From NCBI RefSeq assembly GCF_963583255.1, contig NC_084807.1:27726381-27790380 (forward strand): 64,000 nt of DNA, read 5' to 3'. Position 1 is the stretch's first letter, and each line of letters starts with the position of its first letter. The DNA comes from Pyrus communis (lineage: Eukaryota > Streptophyta > Magnoliopsida > Rosales > Rosaceae). Positions 1 to 12,185 of this stretch are shown piece by piece. The translations under genes were made by a program, and so were the position numbers. Under the pieces are notes generated by a model, which saw only the letters and a program-made list of their open reading frames with translations, did not search any database and had not been told where the DNA came from.

Positions 1-880
1 TCAGGCCAACGGGTTGGCCATTTCTAGCCAGCCAGTCAACTCTCCAGCACCAGAATGTCAAGCTTGACATTTTGTCAACCCTCAAACTCAGCCCATTTGA
101 ATGCTAACGGCTACCTGGTGTCAACCTGACGCCAACTAACAACGACTAGCTAACGTCATGTTGCCGTCAAGTTACCGTTGTAATTTGAATTTTTTTTAAG
201 ACAAATTTTAAAAAAAAAATTTTAATTTTTTTCCGTATAAATACCTACATCATTCCTACAACATTGAAAGCTGAAGATAAGAACTAAGAAGTGCCACGTA
301 AATAAGAATCATATCTAAATTGTGCACAACTAATTACATCTCGACACGTGGCACTCGAAATCCAATCCAAAAAATTATTAAGATTACATAAAGATAAAAA
401 ATATGGAGAGTTACTTGCTTTAGCGACACGTGTCACTTGGAATCATATCCAAAAAATTATTGAGATTACATAAAGATAAGAAATTTGGAGTTACTCACGT
501 TAGTGACACGTGTAACTCGAAATCCTATACAAAAAATTATTGAGATTATATAAAGATAAGAAATCCAGAGTCTTATTCATTTGGCGACAAGTGACACTCA
601 AAATATGTTCGAAAATCTTATTTTAATATAGTAGTTTAATTTAACTAACCATATTAATTTAATTAAAATAATAAATTATATTTGGCCTATGGCCCTTTGG
701 CCCCCTCGGTTGGAGATGATTTTTTTGTCAAAAGGCAATATTTGGCCTAGGCATCCTCGGTTGGAGATGGTATAAAATATGCTCTCGCTCTGTTCATTAA
801 AATATAATTTATTGTAGGGCTATAGGAATATAGGGCTAAAGGGAGCCTTTTGACCCTCATTCGCTTGGAGATCACCTTAT
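1..880. mobile_element. MITE-like DNA element, left end outside window
   Basis: The stretch is noncoding and rich in motifs of the type TTGGCC and CTCGGTTGGAGATGG. Its right end (about 855-878) reads as a tail ending in TTCGCTTGGAGATCACC. The same body and tail pattern recurs at 49.6-50.1 kb, where the left end is also visible and is an inverted version of the right. I infer a nonautonomous DNA transposon cut off by the window edge. It contains the G-box tandem array listed separately. Confidence 0.45.
290..610. repeat. about 81-bp tandem repeat, each unit with a G-box
   Basis: Four imperfect units with a period of 80-82 bp. Each has a G-box core followed by AAAAAATTATTGAGATTA-like sequence and TAAAGATAAGAAAT. 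CACGTG is at 345-350, 427-432 and 507-512, and a decayed CAAGTG is at 588-593. The array lies inside the MITE-like element at the left edge. Confidence 0.75.
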
Positions 881-899
881 TACAAGCATCTTTGAAAAC

Positions 900-2379
900 T
901 TACATTTAACCTTTTTCTTCTTCTTCTTCTTCTTCTTCTTCTTCTTTTTATTTTATTATTATTTTTTTTTTAACAAATCGCCCATAAGAGAGATTTCTGG
1001 CAACGGAACTCGAACTTAGGCCTTAATTAGTGAAAAAAATCATCCTTGCTAACTTAACCTGTTCTCGTTAATTATCTTAAAATTGATTTTCATTGGAGGA
1101 AAATTCTGTTTCTTGTGTATTTTGTGCCAATATTTTGCTAAACGTAAGGCAAGAGTTTGGTGTTGGGAGATGAAAGATGGCCAACCTGCAAACAAGGGGA
1201 GATGCACCAAAGCTATTTCACGCTAAAATTTGTGGGGCCACGGATCGCACGTATCGTGCTCCCACAATCCTTTTCTTTTGTAATGATTTGGCTTTGCTTT
1301 ATGTTGGGGCCAAGTAGGAATGTACGATGATCATGTTTTCACATAATTTTATAAATTTATGTGTTATAATATAGATAGGCGTGATTTTATAAGAATTGTA
1401 AGTAGAAGTTGATTAATAAGCAGCTGAAATTATTAAATAAATAATATTACATGACAAAATGCGTCACGCTAAAAAAATGGACTCCAAGGGAGGTGGATAT
1501 AGTCTAAAAACTTTCTCAACGCATTGATACTCATTCATCAATGTTACTTGAATCATACTTGAAATGGCTTCTAAGTTCCAAGTTATGATAGCCGCCAAGA
1601 CATGACAAAATAGCCTTCTCATTCTTCTTAAGCTAAAAATCATTATGTTTCAAGGAATATACACACAAAATTGTTACAAACTTTTAATTAAAAATAGAAC
1701 TCAAAGCGACGTCAGAAAGCACTAAATTGTTGTGGCCAAATTTAACTAAAGGAAAGAGACGGAGTGCGACAACAAAGAGAAAAGAGAGATGTAGAAAAAT
1801 TCTATATGTATCTTTTTCCCTTACCTTGTGCATTTATTTACAATAAACATAACGAGCTTACTTGTCTTACAAGTAAGAAAGCCTAAGATCTTCTAGATTA
1901 CATAGAAATCTTAAATATAATTTATTAGTATTTACACAATCACTAACTACAACATAAACCATAACATACTACAAAAAAGTGTTGGTTTTGGATTTCTTTA
2001 GTTTATTTTTTATTAAAAGTTTTAGATTTGATACTTTATATGTATTTAATACAATCACTGTCACGACAATCATATGATGATTGGATAAAATACATTTATT
2101 GACGTGAATTATATCTGATTGTCAAATAATAGTTGCATGAAAATATATGTAAGTATTATAACCAGTTCCAAAAGTTTGATAACCGTCCTTAGCAATTTAG
2201 CACTACAATAGTCATCATGACTGATTCTATATGTATTTACTACTAATCAAGTATATATGTACTGTAAGGCCCAAAACCCAACTACTCTACAGGACCATAA
2301 TATTTTCTTCTCTATTTTTTTTCCGGTCCAAAGGCCCATAATCCATCTATTTCAAAAGCAATTGAACCCAAAGGTTGAT
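900..2379. other. intergenic, no gene seen
   Basis: AT-rich sequence without a convincing coding region. A CTT microsatellite lies at about 914-946. The segment around 975-1075 contains a tRNA-like GGAACTCGAACTT word and may be an old SINE remnant on the minus strand. Nothing else is recognised. Confidence 0.5.
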
Positions 2380-2568
2380 GGCCGACAGATTCTAGTAAAA
2401 TCCCACTTAGTACTACAATATAGTGATATTCATTTTCACTTATAAGTGAGAAATTTTAGGTTCGACTCTCGCCATAGGCAAATTTTGAACCATTTTATTG
2501 TTAACTCATTGTAAGGCTAAGCTCACTCCCTAGTAAAAATAATATTGTTTGTTAAAAAAAAAAAAAGG
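2380..2568 (+). mobile_element. tRNA-derived SINE-like element
   Basis: A B-box-like word GGTTCGACTCT (2459-2469) lies about 35 bp after an A-box-like TAGTGATATTC (2421-2431). The copy ends near 2567 in a run of A after GTTTGTT. Internal Pol III boxes plus a terminal A tract are the hallmarks of a SINE. Boundaries are approximate and no target duplication was found. Confidence 0.5.
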
Positions 2569-2584
2569 ACTGTAACCAATAAGG

Positions 2585-2712
2585 CTCTATGCTTTGAGAG
2601 GGTCAGGGGAACTTCTATCGTACGTATTTTTGCCCTTACTTTGCAAAAAGGTTATTTTCATGACTCGAACCCGTGACATTTCGGTCACAAATGAGCAACC
2701 TTTTCCATACAA
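2585..2712 (-). mobile_element. Au-like SINE just 3' of the transporter gene
   Basis: On the minus strand the copy starts near 2712 with a tRNA-like A-box region (GGAAAAGGTTGCTCA, 2693-2707). It has a B box GGTTCGAGTC (2662-2671) and continues through a TTTTGCAAAGTAAGGGC-like stretch to CCCCTGACCCTC. This order of words matches the plant Au SINE family as I know it. It lies about 55 bp beyond the stop codon of the LSI2-like gene, so it may form part of its 3' UTR. Confidence 0.65.
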
Positions 2713-2765
2713 ATGTAGAAATAAAACTATACAAAAATGCTTGCTTTCTTTGTTTTCCAAACGTT

Positions 2766-4591
2766 TCATCTAATTAGTGTTAAACCAATAGCAGTAACTA
2801 TAAGTGTGGAGGGGACTCCAAATTTCAGATGACTCCAGAAGGACAATGTGTAGGCAAGTTGTGGAGATTGGCGAGCCTGCTCGCACACTATCAAGTTGGC
2901 TGCTGATCCCAAAAGCGACAGGTTTCCGGCCACGGTGCTCACCCAAGCTAATAGGAGCCACGCCTTCTTCTCCTCCGCGGCAGAGATTAGGGCCGCCGAC
3001 GCTGCCACCCGCCCTCCAAGCAACAAAACTATCCAACATAAAAGAAGAAAAAAACATGCATGTTAAGTGGCCGCTGAAAGTGTGAAAATATTTTGGTTCT
3101 TATAGAGTGCAAACGGAAAATAATATCAGCATACATACCAGTTGGTACATTTGAAGCCAAATTTGACAGCACAAGTATGGTGACTGCAAGAACTGCTATC
3201 CCGCTAGCACGATCAATTTGCGCATGCGGCTCCATGAAGTCCCAAAGATCGCTTGGAATGCCGGTCTTGTTGAATCCATTGACGGTTATAAACATTCCGC
3301 AGAAGAAAATCAAGAGCGAATAGGAAACCTGTCAAAGAAAGAAACTTGTTACAGTTGTAATCTAATCTAACATACAGAATTTTGTGCTCGTGAAACTTAC
3401 CTTTTCTAGGCTTGGACGGGCATCCGTGAAGTCAAGAACAACCAGAGCAAGTGCAGCAGTAATCGCACACCACGACATATTGAGGCCCATAAGCAGTGCA
3501 ATCAGCATTCCTATAGTAATAAGGTAAACACCAGATTTCCACAATATCCTTTTCCATCTTGTCGTCAGATGTTCCTTCCCTTTCAACGACTCCGTAGGAA
3601 TTGCATCTGTTTGTCTATCGTTCGATGGAGACCTTTTTGATGGGATTGTTTCGTCCCTTTTATGAGAAGACAAATCATTTGTCTCCTCTTTTGATGCGCT
3701 TGAAATTCTTGCCGACTCTATCGCGCCACTAGGAACCTTGTTTACTTCATTCTCGCTAGAAGGTAAGCGATTTCTAAGAGTCTCGACATTACCTATGCTC
3801 ACATCAAGATTCGGAGAACTTTGCAGAGTCGGGATTTCCAATCTAGAGTTCAGTTCTTGAGAGTTTAAGGATGCACTATGTGACAATGTAGCTGGCGAAA
3901 ACCGATGAGAACTTACATCCTCCTCTGGAACAGGTTCCAGAGCTGGATCTTCCTCATCCTTCTGGACGGACAACAATCTCCAGAACATACATAGAAGAAT
4001 CAAAGCATTCACACAAACTCCCACAAGCATTGCAGGGAGAATTCCAATCACAAATGTCCCAAAAGATATCTTGCTCTGAACAGCTATAACAAGGTTTTGA
4101 GGATTGCCAATCGGGGTTGCTGCAGACCCAATGTTTGCACTCGAGGCAAGGGCGAGTAGGAAAGGATGAGGCGGGAGGTCATGTTGTCTTGCAACTTTCA
4201 AAACAAACTCGGTCAAAACCACGCAAGCGGTGTCATTGGTGAAGAGAGCGCTCGAAACTGCAGAAATCAAACAGATTCGACAGAGCAAGTCCCTTGCCCC
4301 TTGAGTTTTCCACATAAGCAACTTGCCCAAATACTTGAACATATCTGCTCTTTCGAGATAGATACTCACAACCATTGTCCCGAACAGAAGACCAATGATT
4401 GGGAGATCAATCGCAGCGTATGCTTGATCAGGAGGTAAGACTCGGAAAACAACCATAAGCATTGCCCCTAGGAGGGACCCTGCAGTCCTACCGATTGGCA
4501 AGCAAGGGACAGCGGGAAACACAGCCAACACCCAAAAGACTGCAAAAGCAATCGAGCCAAGAACCACTTTGACAGGAGAAGCCATTGCCAT
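2766..4591 (-). CDS. LSI2-like: LSI2-like silicon/arsenite-type efflux transporter
   Basis: Three exons on the minus strand, 4591-3401, 3328-3139 and 3028-2766, give 547 residues. Introns are GT-AG, phase 0 after Glu-Lys and phase 1 inside a Val codon. The protein is a polytopic membrane protein of the ArsB/NhaD (ion transporter) superfamily. The conserved half-repeat motifs NDTACVV (about 119) and [19 protein letters not shown] (150-168) are present, as is a hydrophilic serine-rich central loop (about 209-345) between two membrane bundles. Plant LSI2 proteins are plasma-membrane effluxers that drive silicic acid (and arsenite) out of cells. In a non-accumulating dicot the substrate is uncertain. 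A 5' UTR intron is likely: a donor lies after 5209, and an acceptor lies just before the ATG, around 4630. Confidence 0.9.
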
Positions 4592-5260
4592 TTTTCCAAC
4601 TTAAGACTGGACGTGCTCCCTCCTGTGCACTCAGATTTGAACCCCGTAATCTATATTAGTTTAAAGTAGAATATCGCTTATACCATAAAAAACTGAAGAT
4701 CTTACTCATGATAGCTAACCATAGCATCAATACGGGCCAATTCCATTTAGCTAACGAAAAAACCTGAATACGAAAACCAATTCCAGTTGCACAATTAGAT
4801 TTAAGAAAGATTCAACTTAGAAACTGAATTAGACCAGGACCAAACAGCTTGAATGCAAACAGTAAAACAGACAACAAGTTCTATATAAGGATCAATGTCA
4901 ATCCTCTTAACAATCGCATCTTAAATCTCAATAATTTACAAGAAGAACCAAGCCAAGATTGAATCTTTCAATCTATTTAATAGCAACAACTCAATAGAAA
5001 TTTACAAAAATTCATCAGGAAAAAAAAAAAAATCAATGGCGATTTGTTTGCTGATTTCAACAAAAACCCTTATCCAAAACCCACTGTATTTGCTATAAAT
5101 AGAATGAAACGGAAAGGTAGCTCAAGTTGGACAGAAAAAAGTGCTTTACTTTTAAGCAAAATATAAACTAATTAGCAATAATAGGACCAAAAGAAACAAA
5201 GATCTTACCTCGAAAACAGGTTCAAGGAAGTGGGGATTGGACTGCTTTTCTGTTTCGGGT

Positions 5261-5273
5261 ATTTTATAAATAA
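5261..5273 (-). promoter_or_regulatory. probable TATA box of LSI2-like gene
   Basis: On the minus strand this reads TTATTTATAAAAT. It lies about 50 bp upstream of the exon that ends at the 5' UTR intron donor (5209/5208). Spacing fits a plant core promoter; no experimental support is possible from sequence. Confidence 0.45.
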
Positions 5274-5915
5274 GTTAAAAGGGAATCGATCGATTTGCAG
5301 TGAGTGGGGCTTCTTCTCAGTTCCCAAATCGACACAATGAAATTTAAAATAAAAAGCTAAAAACTTTGACCGTGATAATCTTTGTCTTTAATATATGCTT
5401 GATGCTCTTTTAGGTCATACCAGTCTAAATCCCTCATGAACGAAACATCTCGGCCCAATGAGAATTTTTACAGTGTGCCGAAAACATTGTCTGTGATACA
5501 GTGTTTTAATACAAATAGTTGGATATATTCTTTCTTTTTTTCGTTCGGAATTAACAATCTAGCCTTAAAACGAACAAAAATTGTTTATATTCATCATCTA
5601 GAGTGAACTAAATGTTGGTTTTTTAACTTTAATCCTTCAAGAATATTGAAATTTAAAATAAATTCGATTACATATTGATTATAGTCTCTTGATGTGTCTT
5701 CAATTCAACATAATTAATGTGGATTTTATTTCATGTCTCCCATTAAATATTTAAATTTATTAATATAAAAATTTTAATTTTTTTTACCAAAAAAAAGTTT
5801 TTATTTATTTATTTTATTTAATATTCTTCAAACTTGAAAGACTCAATTAATGTATCTAATATTAGTACCGAAATGTATTATATTGAACTAATGTATTTAA
5901 ATGTTAGTACCAAAA
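5274..5915. other. AT-rich intergenic
   Basis: No coding region or recognisable repeat. Runs of A and T dominate, and the stretch ends at the left LTR of a Cassandra element. Confidence 0.5.
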
Positions 5916-6569
5916 TGTCACATCCCGGCCCAGGCGGGGGGGGGGGGGATCACTTCCCGGGCCCGCTCCACCACCGTAGCACGATATTGTCCGATTTTGG
6001 GCTTACCATTCCCTCACGATTTTGTTTTTGGGAACTCACGAGCAACTTCCCAGTGGGTCACCCATCATGGGATTGCTCTAGCCCCCCTTCTCGCTTAACT
6101 TCGGAGTTCCTACGGAACCCGAAGCCAGTGAGCTCCCAAAAAGCCTCGTTCTAGGTAGGGATGAGAATATACATATAAGGATCACTCCCTGGGTGATGTG
6201 GGATGTCACAATTCACCCCCCTTAAGGGCCCAACGTCCTCGTCGGCACACTCGTGACCATAGTTAGGCTCTGATACCAAACTATCACATCCCGGCCCGGG
6301 CGGGGGGATCACTTCCCGGGCCCGCTCCACCACCGTAGCACGATATTGTCCGCTTTGGGCTTACCATTCCCTCACGGTTTTGTTTTTGGGAACTCACGAG
6401 CAACTTCCCAGTGGGTCACCCATCATGGGATTGCTATAGCCCCCCTTCTCGCTTAACTTCGGAGTTCCTACGGAACCCAAAGCCAGTGAGCTCCCAAAAA
6501 GTCTCGTGCTAGGTAGGGATGAGAATATACACATAAGGATCACTCCCCTAAGCGATGTGGGATGTCACA
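5916..6569 (-). mobile_element. Cassandra TRIM retrotransposon, two LTRs
   Basis: Two LTRs (5916-6210 and 6282-6569) flank a 71-bp internal domain (6211-6281). Read on the minus strand, the internal domain starts with TGGTATCAGAGCC (6279-6267), a perfect primer-binding site for initiator tRNA-Met. It ends in a purine tract next to the other LTR. Each LTR contains a 5S rRNA-like segment with the words GAACTCCGAAGTTAAGCG and GATGGGTGACCCACTGGGAA. Such 5S-derived LTRs define Cassandra elements, which code for nothing and depend on other elements. A run of 14 G (5936-5949) expands the left LTR. Flanks (CAAAA and TAAAT) are only a weak target duplication. Confidence 0.9.
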
Positions 6570-9450
6570 TAAATGTATGTACTCAAATATATGCACCGAA
6601 ATGTATTAAACAATAAAAGGACAAAAACAAAGAACTAATCGTGGCTTCCCTGCCCCCGAAAATAATAGATAATCGTGACTTGTCACCAGTTGTCCCTTAA
6701 AAAAAAAAAAATGAAAAAACTCAAAAAAAAAAAAAAAAAAAAAAGGTATGAAAATCACGGTCTAAATAAAATGCCTTATTTTATATGATGCGAATATGGG
6801 GACTTCACTCTTATTCTTATACTTTTCTGCAGAGTTTTAGTTTTATTATTGTATTGATAAATTATGGGTAAAAAAGTTTGTACTCTATTTTAGTGAGAGC
6901 GACAAAATGATAATGTTTAGTCGATCTGTATCTTTTGTTTATTGGGACAAATCAGCGACATCATTTTTACACATTTTTTAAGGAAATTACTATTGGTACT
7001 TCAATTTTCATTTTACATTTTAAATGTTTTATAATTAGAAAGAAAAATATACTTGTGAGGATTGTAGAATGAGATTTTTTGAATGCTAAACCCTTAATCT
7101 GACGGTGAAGTAATTTCATATTTGAGTGATTTGTTAAACATAATCTTTAAGTGGAGATAAAAAAGATAGACGATTCGAATCATTAAAATACACTAAGAAG
7201 TAGGCTCTAAAAAACGTGAGTAAAAAAAAATAAAATGTTACCGATCGGCACCCAATATTACATCCTTTTTTAATCTATTGCATGCGGAATTTAATATTTA
7301 CTGAATCTCTGTGAACCAATCTCTGGTTTGAACTTTGATCTGATGAGAAATTGGAAGTGTTACATCGGATTGGGAGTGGACGTAAAAGATAAATTGTGAC
7401 ATGGCGTTCCATGACAAACGCCTAATCCTATCATTATTTTCTCATAAGATGATAGACTTGATAGAGAGGCAAGACTTGCAAGAAATTATTTAATGTCAGT
7501 TATGTAACCTATAACTCTTTTTTTTTCTTTTTTTTTTTTTGTAGATAACACCGACCAAGTGAGGCCCGATCAATAAAATTGTAGAATGAGACTCTTTAAC
7601 TCATTAACAACAAAATTAGGTTTGCAATAGATATATTAAACATGTACGATGCTTAGATGGATCAGCGACAAAACTAGCATGCGCGATGTAACATGTTTTG
7701 GTTTTTGATTTTGTCTACTATGTTGCCAAGAGAGAAAAACAAACAAGAAATAAATAAAATTGAATGATAGATTAATTAAAGATGTCTTTAAAAAATATTG
7801 AATCATACGGATTCATAATTATAAAAGCATTTAAGATTTTCATACGATACTTTTTCGGTTTAATTTTTTATGTCGGTGAATTACACGATCATGACTATAA
7901 AAAGTTGAATTATCTTTGAAAGTGTTCCCCACCCTTAAAAATATAAACCATCGTAAAGAAGCCGTTAGCTGATTCTTTGTAACCAAAAAAAGTTATGTGA
8001 TAATCTTTAACCAAATCATGTGACACATTTTATTAAAACATTAACGTCAATCTCACATGCAATAAAGAATTGGAAGTCTAATATTTTGAGCTAAATACGT
8101 GTCAGAAAGAGTCAAAAATATCTTCCTCGAATGAGTTGCCCTCATGTGTAATTTTATTTATTTTTATTTTAAGTCTCATGTGTATGTTTTGCTCAACTTA
8201 TAGCCTATATTGATTATTAAAAAATTGTCAAGGACGGTCTGCTGATATTTGTGTTTGAACTAAACGCTTCTGCTTATAAGCACTTACATTATTTAAAAGT
8301 ACTTTTATGAAAAGCATGTCAAAAACTTTAATTAAAATGAGGCACTAGTCGGTAATGAACTCTAAGTTTCAAAAAGTGTTTTATAATCCATAATTAGTTT
8401 TAATGCGTGTCTAATATTTCTTCTAAAGCAGCTAAAAATGCTATCTAATAATCAAAATGTTCTTTTTTTTTAACTAAGTTTAACAAATAAATTTAAAAAC
8501 ATGTTTATATTGAAAAAACACATTTAAAAAAATCAACAAAAATATGTTTTCAACCGAAGCAGTTCCAAACAAACCCTCAATTATTTCTAAGCACCACAAA
8601 AACCTATTGGTGTGCAATTAGCCACACTGCAATATGCATCTCGATCCCGCTGATGGTGATGAGGTTTGGAGTTGGAGCCATGAACTTTTTTCCACATGAC
8701 ATGCTGCCCTAATGCTTTCCTTCTTGTTTTATCATGTCTCCTGGTTTGTTGGTCACAGCCTGTTCCCAGTTTGCATTTCTGCCCTGTTTTGGGCAAGCGG
8801 GTAGGACAGACTTTGAGCTTTTTTTAACAACAAAAAAAAGGACCGGACGATGGTTTTGCCACGATAATCCATCTTTTCAGATGTCGGAAAAACTCACATA
8901 GACATTTCAACATCTCATAGCCACCATCGTGTGATTCATCAAAATCAGGAATTGAACTCAGAACGTGCTGTGTAGAATATAGGTCAAGAATTCATCTCAA
9001 CCACTAAACCATCCGTGGTGGTTGATAGAGACATGAACTTTGGCCATTACCGATCTGACATTTTTAATTTTATGCTTATCCTTTTAATCCTTCATAACAA
9101 TTATTGGCGCCGTCTTGATTGGTTGCACATCCATTACCCTACAATGCTAGACCAGTGAAGCTCTTACCCTACATATTTAAGGCACTTCATGCTTTCCATT
9201 CCGTCTCCATTCATTCCAAGTTTGAACCTGGTTTCGGGCATGAACCCGATTTTGGTTTTCGAATTCACAACTGGTTTAGGGCAAAGAAATCGACTTTCGA
9301 AGATATAATGCATTAAACTTCCAATAAGGCCCAGAAAGTATGAGCTTTCTGGGCCTTTTCCTGATAGAATGCGATATGCATCTTCGAGTACAAATCCTAC
9401 CAAGATAAAATGCATTACACAAATGACGTAATTCGACCTTTATATTACAC
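6570..9450. other. intergenic with MITE remnants
   Basis: No supported gene. Poly-A tracts lie at 6698-6745. About 8240-8580 looks like a common small MITE type: it repeats words such as AAAAGCA, CACTT and AAAACACATTTAAA and ends in TTCCAAACAAACCCTCAA. A 69-codon frame at 8587-8796 is not recognised. The segment 8880-9040 may be another degraded repeat. Confidence 0.4.
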
Positions 9451-9704
9451 ATTGAACAAAAAATAATCCACAGCACATCATCTTTATAAGTGAATTCTAT
9501 CCTCTGTATAACATCAAAGTAAAAAAATGTTCAAAAGAATGCTCTTTGAGTACTCACTACTCACACTAACAATTCTACAATGTATTCTCTCTGAATTATG
9601 TTTTTCGTTCGTAAGAAACTCTCACCTCTGCATCCATTCATCTGTCAACAACGTCATCCCCTACCTATACACATCAGTAAAAGCCATGTTGAACCATTGC
9701 TATG

Positions 9705-12185
9705 TCATCTAACTCCGGGTTGTAGAATCGGAAAGAAAGTCCAGTCATTGCAAGGCTTAGATTCCTTGGCAGCAACATTTTTGTTAGCCCACCATTCTGA
9801 GCCGATGTTGGACTTACTCGGAACTTCAGCTTTTGTGTAATCAAAATTAAACTCCTTTGTCGACCCAAGTGTGATGGATCTTTGCTTCCGGTAACCTTGA
9901 TCCTCCCCTTCTCCCGAAGCATTTTCAGGAATTCTACTCAAACTTTCCTCCACATTAAACTCGCGGTGATTGTTGGAGTCTGTTAATAACCCATCTGTTT
10001 CAATTGAGTTTTCTGCTGCTATATCATTTGAAGATTCCGTTGCAGTTCTCAATGCTTTATTCGCAAGACAGCATGCAACATCTTCACCAGTCAATTCAAA
10101 TGACACCCTGTGATCAAATATAGTTCCACCATTGTGACATCCACTCTCTGTGTTGGCCAGGGATGCCACCTCAGAAATCTGGTTCTCCATATGGAAACCG
10201 TCTCTCGAGGCTGGCCCCGTACCATCAGGCGTCAAACATCCAGAACTCATCCTGGAACCAACTCCCACACCATTGGGGGTCAAACATCCGGAACCTAGCC
10301 TTGAACCTAGCTCATAGCCATCTGGTGTCAATGTTCCAGAACCTAGCCTGGAACCCAGCCCCGCACCATCTGGTGTCAATGATCCAGAACCTAGCCTTGA
10401 ACCCCACTTATGATTGGTAAAATGGTCAAATCCATAGAGTTTGGGACCTTCCCCCATGCGAAACTCAAGCATAGGGTGTCTGTCTGGGAACGGAGAAGAT
10501 GTTCCTGAATTCGATATTGCTGATCCTGGTGATATAAGATCACCACCTGGACTTCCCGGATATTGTTGGTAAGGCTGGTATTCGTATTGGGACAGTGGAA
10601 ACTTCTGGTTGTTGCTACTGTTTCTACGTTGTCGGTCCAATGAAGATGACAGAAGTTGAGCAAATGGCACTTCAGGGGATGAAGGTGTAGTCAGCTGAAC
10701 GGATTCGGGAGGGGGAGTGAATGGAGCAGTAGATGGTTCAGTGTTGAATGTAGAGAATACAGGTGGTGACACTAACTGTGTCTCATATGCATAAGGGCCA
10801 ATGGAAAACATGGATGCAGGTTCACCCGAAGAGTAGGCATTTACAGAAAGGGATGTGAGGGACAGAAATCCAGCAGGTGATTGGGAAGCAGACGGTGGAT
10901 CGGATGGAAGGAAAGATGCAGGAGAAGATGGAGGGGCAATGAAGGGTAATACAATTGCGGTGGAGGTTGTTTGGTTATCAGAGGTTGAAACTGCAGCTCC
11001 TGGCACTACAGGCTCGGGAACGAGGACAGCATGACCAATTCGCTTGCTAGTTTTATGTGACCCGAAGCACCAATATAGGCTCCACCAGCTTCCCCATCTT
11101 CTTTTCTGTAGTCAAATGGTAAAAGATTGTCAACGACACAGTTTCAAAATTTAACACCAAAACAATGCACGAAAGACACCAGAAGAACCAACTCTTCAAA
11201 ATTTATCACCGCAAAGATTTGAGTTCACTCTTGACCCACAAACGAATACAAAAGTATTTCATGTAAAAGTTACTTATACACCATTCTACATCAGATAGCA
11301 AATAACACAAAGATGGCAACTGAAATTGAATTTTACAGTTTTTGGGTTTAAAGCTATTCCGGTGTACTGGCACTCTAAAAGCCGAATCTATAAAAGCCAT
11401 CGGGCAACATCCTCCATAGCAATGGCGACAAGAAAGAAGAGCTGTTAGAATGGGAAGTAGGTACCCTTCCCCGCTGGATTTCTCCGCTGAAACTCCAGAA
11501 TCTCTAAACTACGAAATGTTCACCAGATACCTTACAGAAAATTCTGAAACTCTGCTAGGTGCTGCCTAGCAAAATCTGGAATTCCCGAGTTATCTACCGC
11601 ATCAAAACATACCTACCTAAAATACTAGCAGTTGAAATAAAATGAAGTCACCATAGCAATACAAACACAACAAAGTCTCCATCAAACTGAAATTAAAATA
11701 AATTCTTACATTTTTATACCAATTAATCAGTCATTAAATTGTCTGAGTTCAATCAAATTTCTCAACTTTTTCCTCTAATGTTTTCATTGATTTGAGAAAC
11801 AAAACAAGTCATGCCACACACACACAGATGTGTGACAATTCCAAGGATTATTTGCACTACAAAAACACTCAAAGATTCGTACTTTTCACTTTTGAGGATT
11901 GAAAATAAGTAAAAGAACGCAAGATCAAACAGGCCATAACTGTGTTTTTAGATTCCCACAGTTTCTCAGCAACCAAACGGAGTATAACAAGGACCCAAAA
12001 GTCACAACAAATTAACAAATTGGGAGAAGAGAAAAACACCCATGCATAAATATATGTATGCAAGAGAAGAGAGGGGGGGGGGGGGAGAGAGAGAGAGTTA
12101 CAGAGATGTTGGTGGGCTGGGCGCGAGCTTCGGCGGAGACGATGGCGGTGGCGGCGGCGTTGATAGTGTCAACGCTGCTATTCAT
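9705..12185 (-). CDS. proline/serine-rich protein, At5g52430/At1g76660 family
   Basis: Two exons on the minus strand, 12185-12102 and 11105-9705, joined in phase 0, give 494 residues. The N-terminus (MNSSVDTINAAATAIVSAEA) and the start of exon 2 (KRRWGSWWSLYWCFGSHK, residues 29-46) match plant proteins annotated as hydroxyproline-rich glycoprotein family. So do the blocks LAPPSSPASF-like and ETQLVSPPVFSTFNTEPSTA and the terminal WTFFPILQP. No signal peptide is visible, so the glycoprotein label is doubtful, and function is unknown. Residues about 256-326 hold four to five near-repeats of GSRLGSG-x-LTPDG. The start was chosen because it is the conserved family start and because the exon is short and ends in a good donor. 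The 1-kb intron shows no gene. Confidence 0.85.
10200..10415 (-). repeat. in-frame 48-bp tandem repeat in coding exon
   Basis: Within exon 2 of the At5g52430-like gene the peptide unit GSRLGSG(S/T/C)LTP(D/N)G plus three variable residues is repeated with a 16-residue period. The third position after GSG varies (S, T, C) and later copies read GSRMSSG. It is a coding minisatellite that may vary in copy number. Confidence 0.8.

Noticed and set aside
2421..2480. Possible tRNA gene from A- and B-box words
   Set aside because: The arms do not fold into a cloverleaf, and a 3' A tract follows, so SINE is the better reading.
8587..8796. 69-codon cysteine-containing frame on the minus strand
   Set aside because: It looks peptide-like (several Cys, basic), but there is no signal peptide, clear promoter or family match, and no continuing exon. 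It is too weak to call a gene.
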